Assembly: GCA_965652025.1 (NCBI GenBank)
Contig: CBFGTM010000007.1
Span: 1-64,000, forward strand
Length of the DNA: 64,000 nt
Reading direction: 5' to 3'
Source of the DNA: CAVVWJ01 sp965652025
GTDB taxonomy: Bacteria; Gemmatimonadota; Gemmatimonadetes; Gemmatimonadales; GWC2-71-9
The first letter of the stretch is position 1. Each line of letters starts with the position of its first letter. Shown piece by piece: positions 31,327-39,567 of this stretch. The position numbers and the translations under genes are program-made. The notes below the pieces were generated by a model. That model was not told the origin of the DNA. It did not search any database and saw only the letters and a list, made by a program, of their open reading frames with translations.

Positions 31327-32474
31327 GCCTCCCGATACACTCGTCCTCTCCACTCTACTCGGCGACTCCCGCGCCAGGTCGAGCGGATCCCGATGAAGAG
31401 GGTCATCAGAGCGCCGAGCGGATAGCCTGCCCCATAGATGATGGGGATCCGCATTCCCCAGCAGATCAGCATCCAAAACAAAATGGAAAAGCCAACTGCC
31501 AATCCCGCTGCCGGCACAGGAAGCTCCAACCCGGGTGCGGCCAGGGCGACCAGCAGCGTAAACGCCGGGATCAGCCAATAGAGCATCGCCGTCACCAGCA
31601 TGACCGGCACCAGTGCTCGGAGAGTAGGATTGTGAGGAAATGACCGCCGGCCCCCGAGGTAGATGTTCTTGGACCAGCCCTCCACCAGCGAGCCGAGGTT
31701 CTGGTACATCCGAGTCTCCATCAACCGCTCGGCAAAGGCGAAGTGAAGCTTCCTCCCCATCTCCAGGTAGGTCTGGGCCAGCGCCAGATCTTCCGCCACT
31801 TCCCCGCGCACCGCGGCATGGGTCCCCACGGCTTCATACGCCGGTCTCGTCGTCAGAATGAACTGTCCGTTCGCGATCACGTCGCGGGAGCGCCGAGCCC
31901 GGTTGACGCTGGCTGGACTGTATCTGAGTGCCAACAGAAACCAGATCTGCGGCATGACAATACGCTCCCAGAAGGTGAGGCAGCGCTGCACGGGCGAGAC
32001 CGTCAACAAGTCGGCACGCTGGGTAAGCAGTCCGCCAACGGCACGCTCGAGCAGCTCGGGCTCATGCCGGGTATCGGCATCGGTGAAGAGCAACAGCTCA
32101 CCCCGGGCTTCCTGGAAACCCTGAAAGCAGGCCCAGGGCTTTCCGTACCAACCCTCCGGCAATTCCTTTCCCCGGACCAGCTGGACCGGTCCCTCGGTTT
32201 GCATCTGCTCCACCAGGGTGACCGTCTGGTCGGTGGAGCGATCGTCAACCACGATCAATTCGAACGGCCGATAGGTGGTGTCGAGGATCGAGCGGACCAC
32301 GGTCCGGATGGTGCCTGCTTCGTTACGAGCCGGAATGATGATGGACACCAGCGGGCCCGACGCGCGTGGTGCATCGCTCAAATTAGGGGAGCGTCGGGCC
32401 AGCCGAGGGAGAGTAAGGAACGGAAGCAGCCATGAAGCCGCCGGAAGCAGCTGGACGGCGCTGGGGAGCAACAC
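31314..32474 (-). CDS. GT2-family membrane glycosyltransferase (CrtQ-like)
   Basis: A 386-residue transferase with an N-terminal hydrophobic segment, GT-A donor motifs (VSIIIPARNEAGTI, IVVDDRSTDQT, LLFTDADTRHEP, and EDLALAQ as the probable ED motif) and three or four C-terminal membrane helices. It resembles glycosyltransferases that act on carotenoid acids (CrtQ), but no carotenoid genes are in the window, so the acceptor is unknown. Its C-terminus and stop codon come from a heptamer array. It follows the RsbR-N-like gene by 14 bases and is likely in the same operon. Confidence 0.85.
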   Translation of the reverse strand: MLLPSAVQLLPAASWLLPFLTLPRLARRSPNLSDAPRASGPLVSIIIPARNEAGTIRTVVRSILDTTYRPFELIVVDDRSTDQTVTLVEQMQTEGPVQLVRGKELPEGWYGKPWACFQGFQEARGELLLFTDADTRHEPELLERAVGGLLTQRADLLTVSPVQRCLTFWERIVMPQIWFLLALRYSPASVNRARRSRDVIANGQFILTTRPAYEAVGTHAAVRGEVAEDLALAQTYLEMGRKLHFAFAERLMETRMYQNLGSLVEGWSKNIYLGGRRSFPHNPTLRALVPVMLVTAMLYWLIPAFTLLVALAAPGLELPVPAAGLAVGFSILFWMLICWGMRIPIIYGAGYPLGALMTLFIGIRSTWRGSRRVEWRGRVYREAGKR

Positions 32475-32488
32475 GAGGCGGAAGGAGC

Positions 32489-33049
32489 CTAGTCCACCTG
32501 CTGAGAGACCGCCTGCAGCTCCTGCTCTAAGGCATCCAGTTGCCGCTCGACGTCGCCTACATCATGGTCGGCGCTGAAGGAGGGAACCCCGTTTTGGGAA
32601 AAGAGCGTGGCGACCAATGCGTCGGTGTATCCGACGACGGCGACCGCGACACCTTTGTCGATGACCCGGTTGAGTCGGAGCATGATCGCCATGCCTTGCC
32701 GGGCTCGCATCGCAACCAGTACCGGGGCGAGGTTCCGGATCAGGAGCTCGCGGAGGAACTGGAGTTCTTCGACCACCTCGCCGGCAGCCAACCCCCGAGC
32801 GGAACCCACTCGACCGTAGTGTTCGCAGACATGGAACCAGACAGTATTCACCTCTCGGCGCAGCGGGCCGACCATCTCGGTCATGACGTCGAACAGCAGA
32901 CGGAACTCCCGCTCAACGGTTGCCCGCGGTATCGTGGGGGCGGCGGTCATCCGGTCTCCCAGCCAGTCTGCCCACTGGGAAACCATCGAGTCACGCATCT
33001 CCGCGATGATACGACCGGCAGCGAGCAATGCAGGCTGCGAAGCGCGCAC
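32489..33049 (-). CDS. Helical RsbR-N/RsbRD-like domain protein
   Basis: A 186-residue protein that is almost entirely helical. Spacing of residues in WADWLGDRM, YGRVGSARGLAAGEVVEELQFLRELL and MLRLNRVIDKGVAVAVVGYTD resembles the N-terminal sensor of RsbR-type stressosome proteins or of histidine kinases, but there is no STAS or kinase domain. The start is a GTG with GGAG seven bases upstream. It precedes a membrane glycosyltransferase. Family assignment is moderate and a function cannot be given. Confidence 0.6.
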   Translation of the reverse strand: MRASQPALLAAGRIIAEMRDSMVSQWADWLGDRMTAAPTIPRATVEREFRLLFDVMTEMVGPLRREVNTVWFHVCEHYGRVGSARGLAAGEVVEELQFLRELLIRNLAPVLVAMRARQGMAIMLRLNRVIDKGVAVAVVGYTDALVATLFSQNGVPSFSADHDVGDVERQLDALEQELQAVSQQVD

Positions 33050-33094
33050 TGATATTCTCCCTGAGAAGGCGTCCGTGAATTTAAAGCCGGGGTG

Positions 33095-34060
33095 ATGATG
33101 GGGTCAAAACAACCCGTTCGACCGCCCAAACTCGGCCCCGGGAGCCGCATTGGCCTCGTTGCGCCCGCTGGCCCGCTGCTGGAAAGAGACGATCTAACCA
33201 GAGCCGAAGAACTCTGCCGTGCTCTGGGTTACGTCCCCGTACTCGGCAAGAATGCCTATCGCCGACATGGCTACCTGGCCGGTACCGATGAAGAGCGACT
33301 CGCTGATCTCAACCAGGCGCTGGGCGACTCCTCGATCGATGCAGTCTGGTGCATTCGCGGCGGCTACGGTGCCGTTCGGCTGCTCGACCGGATCGACTAC
33401 GAGGCCGTTACTCGCCGTCCCAAGGCAGTCATCGGGTTTTCCGATATCACGGCGCTGCTCAATGCCGTCAGCCGGCGCGCGGGCGTGGTCACCTTCCATG
33501 GACCGGTTGCCCGGGCAGCGATGCCCCGGTTCAGCCGGGAACATTTCGAGCTGGTACTCGGCTCCGGAAGGTCAGCCGGGCGGCTAAAGCGACTTCCATT
33601 TCCGCCCGATGTGCTGGTGCCCCAGGAGAACCGGATCGTTACCCTCGTCTCCGGAACTGCGGAGGGGCCGCTTGCCGGCGGCAACCTGACGCTGCTCCAT
33701 TGCCTGGTTGGTACGCCCTACTTCCCCGATCTGAACGGCGCCCTCCTGTTCCTGGAGGATGTCGGGGAAGACCTGTACAACATCGACCGCATTCTTGCCC
33801 ACCTGCGCTTGATCGGTGCTCTTCGATCGCTGGCGGGAGTCATCGTCGGGCGCTTCACCCAGCTCGACCGTGCTAGCCGGGACGGCGCTCTGGGCTTCGA
33901 TGAGGTCCTCGCCACCTACTTCGAGCCCCTGGGAATACCCGTCGCCTATGGCTTCCCGGTCGGCCATCTCGAAGCCCAGTGGACCATGCCGCTCGGGGTT
34001 CGAGCTCGTTTGGATGCCGGAGCCGGTGAGGTCGAGCTGCTGGAGCCGGCGGTAGTCTGA
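33095..34060 (+). CDS. LD-carboxypeptidase (peptidase S66, LdcA family)
   Basis: About 321 residues; cleaves the terminal D-Ala from tetrapeptide in murein recycling. The nucleophile Ser is in IGFSDITALLNA, the Glu in LFLEDVGEDLYNID and the His in GFPVGHLEAQWTMPLG, matching the Ser-Glu-His triad of S66. CIRGGYGAVRLLD is the usual glycine-rich motif. Three consecutive start codons (33092 GTG, 33095 and 33098 ATG) are possible. It heads a run of short enzyme genes to 36375. Confidence 0.9.
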   Translation: MMGSKQPVRPPKLGPGSRIGLVAPAGPLLERDDLTRAEELCRALGYVPVLGKNAYRRHGYLAGTDEERLADLNQALGDSSIDAVWCIRGGYGAVRLLDRIDYEAVTRRPKAVIGFSDITALLNAVSRRAGVVTFHGPVARAAMPRFSREHFELVLGSGRSAGRLKRLPFPPDVLVPQENRIVTLVSGTAEGPLAGGNLTLLHCLVGTPYFPDLNGALLFLEDVGEDLYNIDRILAHLRLIGALRSLAGVIVGRFTQLDRASRDGALGFDEVLATYFEPLGIPVAYGFPVGHLEAQWTMPLGVRARLDAGAGEVELLEPAVV

Positions 34061-34085
34061 GCCGGGCTCTGCTACACTTCACCGG

Positions 34086-34931
34086 ATGGCGACCCCCACC
34101 CTCAGCAAGCATTCGGTACCCGGAGCGCTGGGCCCGATTCTGATCGACCTGCGGGCCGGCGCTCGAGAAGCCTCCCGTCCCGCTGTCGTGATCGTCCACG
34201 GCTTCAAAGGATTCAAGGACTGGGGAATGTTTCCCCACCTGGCCGAGCGGCTCGCCCGCGCGGGCTTCGTAGCCCTCAGCTTCAATCTCAGTGGCAGCGG
34301 CGTGGACGATGCCGGAGAATTCTCCCTGCCCGACCGTTTCGGCCACAACACCTTTTCCGCCGAGCTCCAGGACATTGGCCGGGTCACCGACGAACTGATG
34401 TCCGGACGACTCGGCGTCGCAGTCCCCTCTGCGCTCGGCCTGCTGGGACATTCGCGCGGCGGCGGCATGGCGGTCCTTCAAACCGCGCGCGATTCCCGGG
34501 TTCAGGCGCTGGTCACCTGGGCGGCTATCTCCGGCGTCGATCGGTGGCCGGAGAAACAGCGGACCAGCTGGCGGGCTGCCGGGCGGACTGAGATCCAGAA
34601 CGCGCGCACCGGGCAGATTCTCCCGCTCTACACCAACGTCCTGGACGACATCGAGCAAAACGCCCAGGCACTGGATATCGAAGCCGCCGCCGGTCGCATC
34701 CGGGTCCCCTGGCTCATCATCCACGGTACCCGGGACGAGTCCGTGCCATTCGACGAGGCCGAAGCGCTCGCGGCTGCCGCACCAAGCAATCGGACCAAGA
34801 TCCTCCCCATTGAAGGCGGAGGGCACACGTTCGGCGCCACCCATCCCTGGCGCTCAGCGACCTCGGAGCTCGATTCAGTCTTCGACGCCAGCGTCAGCTG
34901 GTTGTCCGAGCACCTGCAGCCGGCTCCATGA
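34086..34931 (+). CDS. Alpha/beta hydrolase (dienelactone hydrolase/esterase-like)
   Basis: A 281-residue hydrolase with the oxyanion segment IVHGFKGFKDWG, nucleophile elbow GHSRGGG, acid in IIHGTRDESVP and His in GGGHTFGATHPW. A lid of about 60 residues precedes the acid. Substrate unknown. The stop overlaps the next start (ATGA). Confidence 0.88.
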   Translation: MATPTLSKHSVPGALGPILIDLRAGAREASRPAVVIVHGFKGFKDWGMFPHLAERLARAGFVALSFNLSGSGVDDAGEFSLPDRFGHNTFSAELQDIGRVTDELMSGRLGVAVPSALGLLGHSRGGGMAVLQTARDSRVQALVTWAAISGVDRWPEKQRTSWRAAGRTEIQNARTGQILPLYTNVLDDIEQNAQALDIEAAAGRIRVPWLIIHGTRDESVPFDEAEALAAAAPSNRTKILPIEGGGHTFGATHPWRSATSELDSVFDASVSWLSEHLQPAP

Positions 34932-35785
34932 AGCGGCCGCGGGACATCTCGGGTCGGGTCTGCATCGTCACCGGTGCCACCCGAGGCATCGGCCGAGCCA
35001 CCGCGGAAGGTCTGGCGCAACTCGGGGCCACCACCGTCCTCATCGCCCGCCGCAGAGAGGACGGAGAGACCGTTGCCCGGGAAATTGCCGCTGGGGCCTT
35101 AGTGGCTCCTGCGGTGGTCAGCGCCGACCTGTCCTCCCAGGGGTCAATCCGGGAAGCCGCCGCCGAACTGGCCGGGCGCTACCCTCGAGTGCACGTGCTC
35201 ATCAACAATGCCGGTGTGATTCCCGCGCGCCGCGAGGTTACGGTGGACGGGCTCGAGCTTCAGTTTGCCGTCAACCACCTGGCCTACTTTCTCCTGACCA
35301 ACCTTCTCCTGTCGCAGCTCAAGGCCGGGGCGCCGTCGCGCATCATCAATGTCTCTTCCGGTGCCCATGCCGGTGTCGGGCTCCGGTTCGACGACCTTCA
35401 ATCGAAGGGCGACTACCACCCCCGGGAGGTCTATAGCCGGTCCAAGCTGGCCAATATCCTGTTTACCTATGAGCTCGCCCGCCGGTTGAAGGGAAGCGGG
35501 GTCACCGCCAACTGTCTGAGCCCTGGTTTCGTAGCCACCGGCATGCTGGCCGACTACATGGGCGTTCCCCGGGCCGGAGGTGGGTCTGCCAGCAGCTTCG
35601 GTGCCAGCCCCGAACAGGGCGCCGAAACCAGCATATACCTCGCGACCTCACCCGATGTGGAAGGAGTTACCGGCAAGTATTTCGAGAAGGGTCGGGCCAT
35701 TCGCTCGTCGCACGAATCCTACGATGAGGCCGCCGCGCGACGGCTTTGGGAGGTGAGCGAGCGGCTGACCGGTCTGTCCGCGTGA
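34928..35785 (+). CDS. Short-chain dehydrogenase/reductase (retinol-dehydrogenase-like)
   Basis: A 285-residue SDR with the cofactor motif TGATRGIG, NNAG, the catalytic Ser in IINVSSGAH and Y-x-x-x-K in YSRSKLANI. Arg residues after strand two (ARRRED) favour NADPH. The C-terminal part is like RDH11-14/WW-type SDRs. It is translationally coupled to the hydrolase before and the Nudix gene after (GTGA). Confidence 0.88.
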   Translation: MKRPRDISGRVCIVTGATRGIGRATAEGLAQLGATTVLIARRREDGETVAREIAAGALVAPAVVSADLSSQGSIREAAAELAGRYPRVHVLINNAGVIPARREVTVDGLELQFAVNHLAYFLLTNLLLSQLKAGAPSRIINVSSGAHAGVGLRFDDLQSKGDYHPREVYSRSKLANILFTYELARRLKGSGVTANCLSPGFVATGMLADYMGVPRAGGGSASSFGASPEQGAETSIYLATSPDVEGVTGKYFEKGRAIRSSHESYDEAAARRLWEVSERLTGLSA

Positions 35786-36375
35786 GCCCGGCCGAGCCAT
35801 CCCCACCGCTGACCGGCCGCTTGCACCGGTTGCGCGACCGCTTGGCGGCATCCCGTCCGGATGCTGCCGACGATCCGGCGCTGATCTGGGCTGCGGTGGC
35901 CGCCGTGATCGCGCCTGATCCCGAGGCGATTCTCCTGATCCGCCGGGCGGAGCGGGCCGGTGATCCCTGGTCCGGTCATATGGCTCTCCCCGGCGGCCGT
36001 CGAGAACCGGACGACGCCGACCTGCTTTTCACCGCCATCAGAGAGACCAGGGAAGAAGTTGGCCTCCTGCTGGCTGCTGCCGACCTGGTCGGCAGCCTGG
36101 AGGATGTCGTGCCGCGCACCCCCGTGCTCCCACCGATTGCGGTGCGGCCGTATGTCTTCCTGGTAAGCTCAAGACCCCGGATATCGCTCAACCCCGAAGT
36201 CACGGCTACCAGTTGGGTACCCCTCAGCCATCTGCTCCGTCCCGATACCTGGCATCCGGTTCGGCTGGAGGTTGCCGGCCAGAGCCGGGTAGTTCCAGCC
36301 TTCGAGCTGGAGGATGGGATCGTGTGGGGCATGACTGAGCGGATCCTGACCGCCCTACTCAACCACTTACAGTAG
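35782..36375 (+). CDS. Nudix hydrolase (CoA pyrophosphatase NudL-like)
   Basis: A 197-residue Nudix enzyme. The Nudix box reads G-G-R-R-E-P-D-D, then A-I-R-E-T-R-E-E-V-G-L, and the downstream PIAVRPYVFLV segment fits the CoA-diphosphatase subgroup. The GTG at 35782 overlaps the SDR stop; an in-frame upstream ATG lies inside the SDR gene. Confidence 0.87.
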   Translation: MSPAEPSPPLTGRLHRLRDRLAASRPDAADDPALIWAAVAAVIAPDPEAILLIRRAERAGDPWSGHMALPGGRREPDDADLLFTAIRETREEVGLLLAAADLVGSLEDVVPRTPVLPPIAVRPYVFLVSSRPRISLNPEVTATSWVPLSHLLRPDTWHPVRLEVAGQSRVVPAFELEDGIVWGMTERILTALLNHLQ

Positions 36376-36394
36376 CGAGCCTTGGATCCTGAGG

Positions 36395-36414
36395 CTCCGG
36401 GCTTTCGCCCGGGG
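36395..36414 (+). terminator. Hairpin after the Nudix gene
   Basis: An eight-pair GC-rich stem (36395-36402 with 36407-36414, one T-G pair) around TTTC separates the Nudix gene from the mntR promoter. It lacks a T-run, so it is only a weak intrinsic terminator candidate. Confidence 0.4.
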
Positions 36415-36419
36415 CAAAC

Positions 36420-36449
36420 TTGACATTAGCACGGTCTTAACACAATATT
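36420..36449 (+). promoter_or_regulatory. Promoter of the manganese operon
   Basis: A perfect TTGACA (36420-36425) is followed after 17-18 bases by CAATAT/AATATT (36443-36449). The local AT content is far above the surroundings. The -10 overlaps the TTAGG palindrome. Confidence 0.65.
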
Positions 36450-36461
36450 AGGCTGTCCTAA
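36448..36461. promoter_or_regulatory. DtxR/MntR-type operator TTAGG-N4-CCTAA
   Basis: TTAGGCTGTCCTAA is an inverted repeat whose TTAGG arms match those of DtxR/IdeR-family sites. It overlaps the -10 and lies 14 bases before the regulator's start, so autorepression by the metal-loaded regulator is likely. Confidence 0.65.
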
Positions 36462-36474
36462 ATTGGAGCTTGGT

Positions 36475-37161
36475 GTGAGCGCCGCAGCCGCCAGCGAGTC
36501 ACTGACCCGGTCGGTCGAAGACTACCTCAAAGCCATCTATCAGCTGTCCCCCGAAGGCCGGGCGGCCTCGACCAGTGAGATTGCCCATCTGCTGGCGCTT
36601 TCCCCGCCATCGGTAACCGGGATGGTCAAGCGCCTTTCAGAGCACGGGCTGCTGGAGCACATCCCCTATCGGGGTGTTCAGCTCACCGAGGAGGGAAGGC
36701 GTGCAGCCCTCCGGATGGTTCGGCGGCACCGACTCATCGAGGCCTACCTGGTCGAGTTTCTGGGTTACTCCTGGGATACGGTCCACGAAGAGGCCGAGCG
36801 GCTGGAGCATGCGGTATCGGATACCCTGGTTGAGCGGATGGCCAACGCCCTGGGGAATCCAGTAGTCGATCCTCATGGCGACCCCATCCCCGCCGCCGAC
36901 GGGTCCATCCAGGAACTGACCTGCACCCCGTTGTCGGACATACCGGTTGGAGAGACGGTGGAAGTTCACCGGGTCCATGCCAGCGAACCGGAACGACTGC
37001 GCTACATCGCTTCTCTCGGGCTGGTGCCCGGTGCCCGGGTGACCGTGGTGGACCGTCAGCCCTTTGACGACTTGGTGACGATCGAGGTGGCCGGCCAGCA
37101 GCACGTCATCGGGCGGGAGCTGGGGCATGTACTGCAGTGCGCCAGGACGGCTGACCTATGA
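36475..37161 (+). CDS. mntR: DtxR/MntR-family metal-dependent regulator with FeoA-like domain
   Basis: A 228-residue DtxR-family repressor. It has a winged helix (SEIAHLLALSPPSVTGMVKRL), a dimerisation/metal domain (VRRHRLIEAYLVEFLGYSWDTVHEEAERLEHAVSD in pieces, with the His and Glu ligands) and a C-terminal FeoA/SH3-like domain (YIASLGLVPGARVTVV). The GTG at 36475 has GGAG six bases upstream. It overlaps the Nramp gene, so the metal is probably Mn(II), though Fe(II) is possible. The symbol is context-based. Confidence 0.88.
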   Translation: MSAAAASESLTRSVEDYLKAIYQLSPEGRAASTSEIAHLLALSPPSVTGMVKRLSEHGLLEHIPYRGVQLTEEGRRAALRMVRRHRLIEAYLVEFLGYSWDTVHEEAERLEHAVSDTLVERMANALGNPVVDPHGDPIPAADGSIQELTCTPLSDIPVGETVEVHRVHASEPERLRYIASLGLVPGARVTVVDRQPFDDLVTIEVAGQQHVIGRELGHVLQCARTADL

Positions 37162-38513
37162 GCGCTGCGTCCACCCCGCCGATCAACGAACTGGCCTGGC
37201 GGTATCCTAGGACCCTTCCCAGCCTCCCCGAGTCCTACCACTCGGTCGAGATCCCAAGAGGAGTGTCCGTCTGGCGCAAGGCGCTGGCCTTCGCCGGACC
37301 AGGGTACATGGTGGCCGTGGGGTACATGGACCCCGGCAACTGGGCTACCGACCTCGCGGGCGGCGCCCGGTTCGGCTACGCACTCCTGAGCGTGATTTTG
37401 CTGTCCAACCTGATGGCCATCCTGCTCCAGGCGCTGGCGCTCAAACTCGGCATCGCCACCGGCCGCGACCTGGCCCAGGCTTGCCGAGACCACTATTCGC
37501 GTCCGGTAAGCTTCGTCCTCTGGGTGCTGTGCGAGATCGCCATTGCCGCCTGCGATCTGGCTGAGGTGATCGGATCGGCCATCGCGCTCAACCTGCTGTT
37601 CGGCATTCCGCTGATCTGGGGCGTGTGCCTCACGGCATTCGACGTGCTGCTCATCCTTCTGCTGCAGAACAAGGGCTTCCGCTATCTCGAGGCGTTCGTG
37701 ATCACGCTGGTGGCCACCATCGGGGTGTGCTTCGCGGTGGAGCTGGCCATGGCTCGGCCGGAGATTGCCGCCGTTGCCAGGGGCCTGGTGCCTACTGCGC
37801 AGATCGTGACCAATCCGATGATGCTCTATATCGCTATCGGTATCCTCGGCGCCACGGTCATGCCGCACAATCTGTATCTGCACTCCTCCATCGTGCAGAC
37901 CCGCAAGGTGCTGCCGGATGCTCAGTCGAAGCGGGAGGCCATCCGATTCGCCACCTTGGACTCGACCGTCGCACTGCTGTTCGCGTTCTTCATCAACGCC
38001 GCCATCCTGATCCTGGCTGCGGCCACGTTCCATAACACCGGCCACCAGGACGTGGCCGACATTGGGGACGCCTATCACCTGCTGACGCCGCTGCTGGGGG
38101 CCACACTCGCCAGCACTCTCTTTGCCGTGGCGCTGTTGGCCGCGGGGCAGAACTCCACCATCACCGGTACCCTGGCCGGCCAGATCGTAATGGAGGGGTT
38201 TCTCAACATCCGGCTTCCGGCATGGCTGAGACGGCTCATTACCCGGCTCATCGCCATCGTCCCGGCAGTGATCGTCACCGCTCTGTATGGCGAACGGGGC
38301 GCCGGCGGGTTGCTCATCCTGAGCCAGGTGATCCTGAGCCTTCAGCTCTCCTTCGCGGTGGTCCCGCTGGTGTTTTTCACCAGTCAACGCCGGAAGATGG
38401 GTGAGTTCGTGAACAGCAGGCCTCTCGCCGCGCTGGCCTGGGTGGTGGCAGCCACGATCGTGGGACTGAACGCCTGGCTGCTGCTGGGAACATTTCGAAT
38501 CTGGATGGCTTAA
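37158..38513 (+). CDS. mntH: Nramp-family Mn(II)/divalent metal transporter
   Basis: A 451-residue proton-coupled metal importer with about eleven membrane helices. The metal-binding residues of the family are present in YMDPGNWATD (helix 1) and MPHNLYLHSS (helix 6). The ATG overlaps the regulator's stop (ATGA). Co-transcription with a DtxR-type regulator is the standard manganese arrangement. Confidence 0.92.
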   Translation: MSAASTPPINELAWRYPRTLPSLPESYHSVEIPRGVSVWRKALAFAGPGYMVAVGYMDPGNWATDLAGGARFGYALLSVILLSNLMAILLQALALKLGIATGRDLAQACRDHYSRPVSFVLWVLCEIAIAACDLAEVIGSAIALNLLFGIPLIWGVCLTAFDVLLILLLQNKGFRYLEAFVITLVATIGVCFAVELAMARPEIAAVARGLVPTAQIVTNPMMLYIAIGILGATVMPHNLYLHSSIVQTRKVLPDAQSKREAIRFATLDSTVALLFAFFINAAILILAAATFHNTGHQDVADIGDAYHLLTPLLGATLASTLFAVALLAAGQNSTITGTLAGQIVMEGFLNIRLPAWLRRLITRLIAIVPAVIVTALYGERGAGGLLILSQVILSLQLSFAVVPLVFFTSQRRKMGEFVNSRPLAALAWVVAATIVGLNAWLLLGTFRIWMA

Positions 38514-38553
38514 GCAGGCCCCTTCACCGGCTGATTTGCCCGGAGCGAAACCA

Positions 38554-39567
38554 ATGTCGGAACCGTCGTTAACCCGAAGAGATCTGCTGAAGGCCGGCGC
38601 CCTGGGCACGGTGGGACTGGCGGCCGGCGGAACGGTGCTCGCGCTCCCGGGCTTGGCTCAGGGAGATGCCAAGGCTGGGCAGGGCCAGGCTTCTCACCAC
38701 GACATGATGACCGTGGGTCAGCTCGCCCCCGGGACCCCCGATCCGACCCGATTTCTGACCCAGTTCGACACCGGAAACGTCTCCCGGCTGCCCTCAGGCC
38801 AGGTCCTGCGGGAGTACGAGCTGGTGGCCGAAGATCGGGAGATCGAGGTGGCCCCAGGGGTGTTCTATCCCGCCTGGACCTACAACGGCCAGGTACCCGG
38901 CCCCACGATTCGTTGCACTGAGGGAGACCGGATCCGGGTGCGCTTCACCAACCGTGGCCGCCACTCCCACAGTATTCATTTTCACGGTGTCCACCCGTCG
39001 AACATGGACGGAGCGTTCGAGCCGGTGCACCCGGGCCGAAGCTTCGTTTACGAGTTCGACGCGGAGCCATTCGGACTGCACCTGTATCACTGCCACACGG
39101 TCCCCATCAAGCGTCACATCCACAAGGGACTCTACGGCGCGTTCATTATCGATCCCAAGGCCCCCCGGCCCCCGGCGCGGGAGCTGGTGATGGTGATGAA
39201 CGGATTCGATACCAACATCGACGGCGAAAATGAGGTATATGCCGTCAACACGGTCGCCTTCCACTACCAGAAGCATCCCATCACTCTGCAGAAGGGTGAG
39301 CTGGTGCGGGTGTATCTGGTGAACGTGACCGAGTTCGATCTGCTCAATTCCTTCCACCTGCACGGCAACCTGTTCCGACTCTATCGGACGGGCACCGATC
39401 TCGAGCGCTATGAATGGACCGATATCGTGGCGCTTTGCCAGGGAGAGCGGGCGGTGCTGGAATTCACCTACAAGCACACCGGTCCCTTCATGTTCCACGC
39501 TCACCAGAGCGAATTCGCGGAGCTCGGCTGGAGCGGCATCTTCCTGGTGCAGGCGCCCCATGTCTAA
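38554..39567 (+). CDS. Two-domain multicopper oxidase, Tat-exported
   Basis: A 337-residue oxidase with a twin-arginine signal (TRRDLLKAGAL). It has only two cupredoxin domains. Domain 1 carries HSHSIHFHGVH (about residues 137-147) and the type-1 copper Cys180 in HLYHCHTVPIKRHIH; domain 2 carries FHLHGN and MFHAHQ. This is the layout of two-domain laccases/nitrite-reductase relatives that act as trimers. Its position between Mn transporter and ZIP genes suggests Mn(II) or Fe(II) oxidation, which is an inference. The start has GGAG eight bases upstream, and the end overlaps the ZIP gene by eight bases. Confidence 0.88.
   Translation: MSEPSLTRRDLLKAGALGTVGLAAGGTVLALPGLAQGDAKAGQGQASHHDMMTVGQLAPGTPDPTRFLTQFDTGNVSRLPSGQVLREYELVAEDREIEVAPGVFYPAWTYNGQVPGPTIRCTEGDRIRVRFTNRGRHSHSIHFHGVHPSNMDGAFEPVHPGRSFVYEFDAEPFGLHLYHCHTVPIKRHIHKGLYGAFIIDPKAPRPPARELVMVMNGFDTNIDGENEVYAVNTVAFHYQKHPITLQKGELVRVYLVNVTEFDLLNSFHLHGNLFRLYRTGTDLERYEWTDIVALCQGERAVLEFTYKHTGPFMFHAHQSEFAELGWSGIFLVQAPHV

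Noticed and set aside
37056..38609. 517-codon open frame on the minus strand, rich in His/Gln/Gly
   Set aside because: It is entirely antisense to mntR/mntH; the Nramp motifs are on the plus strand and the antisense product has no recognisable domain.
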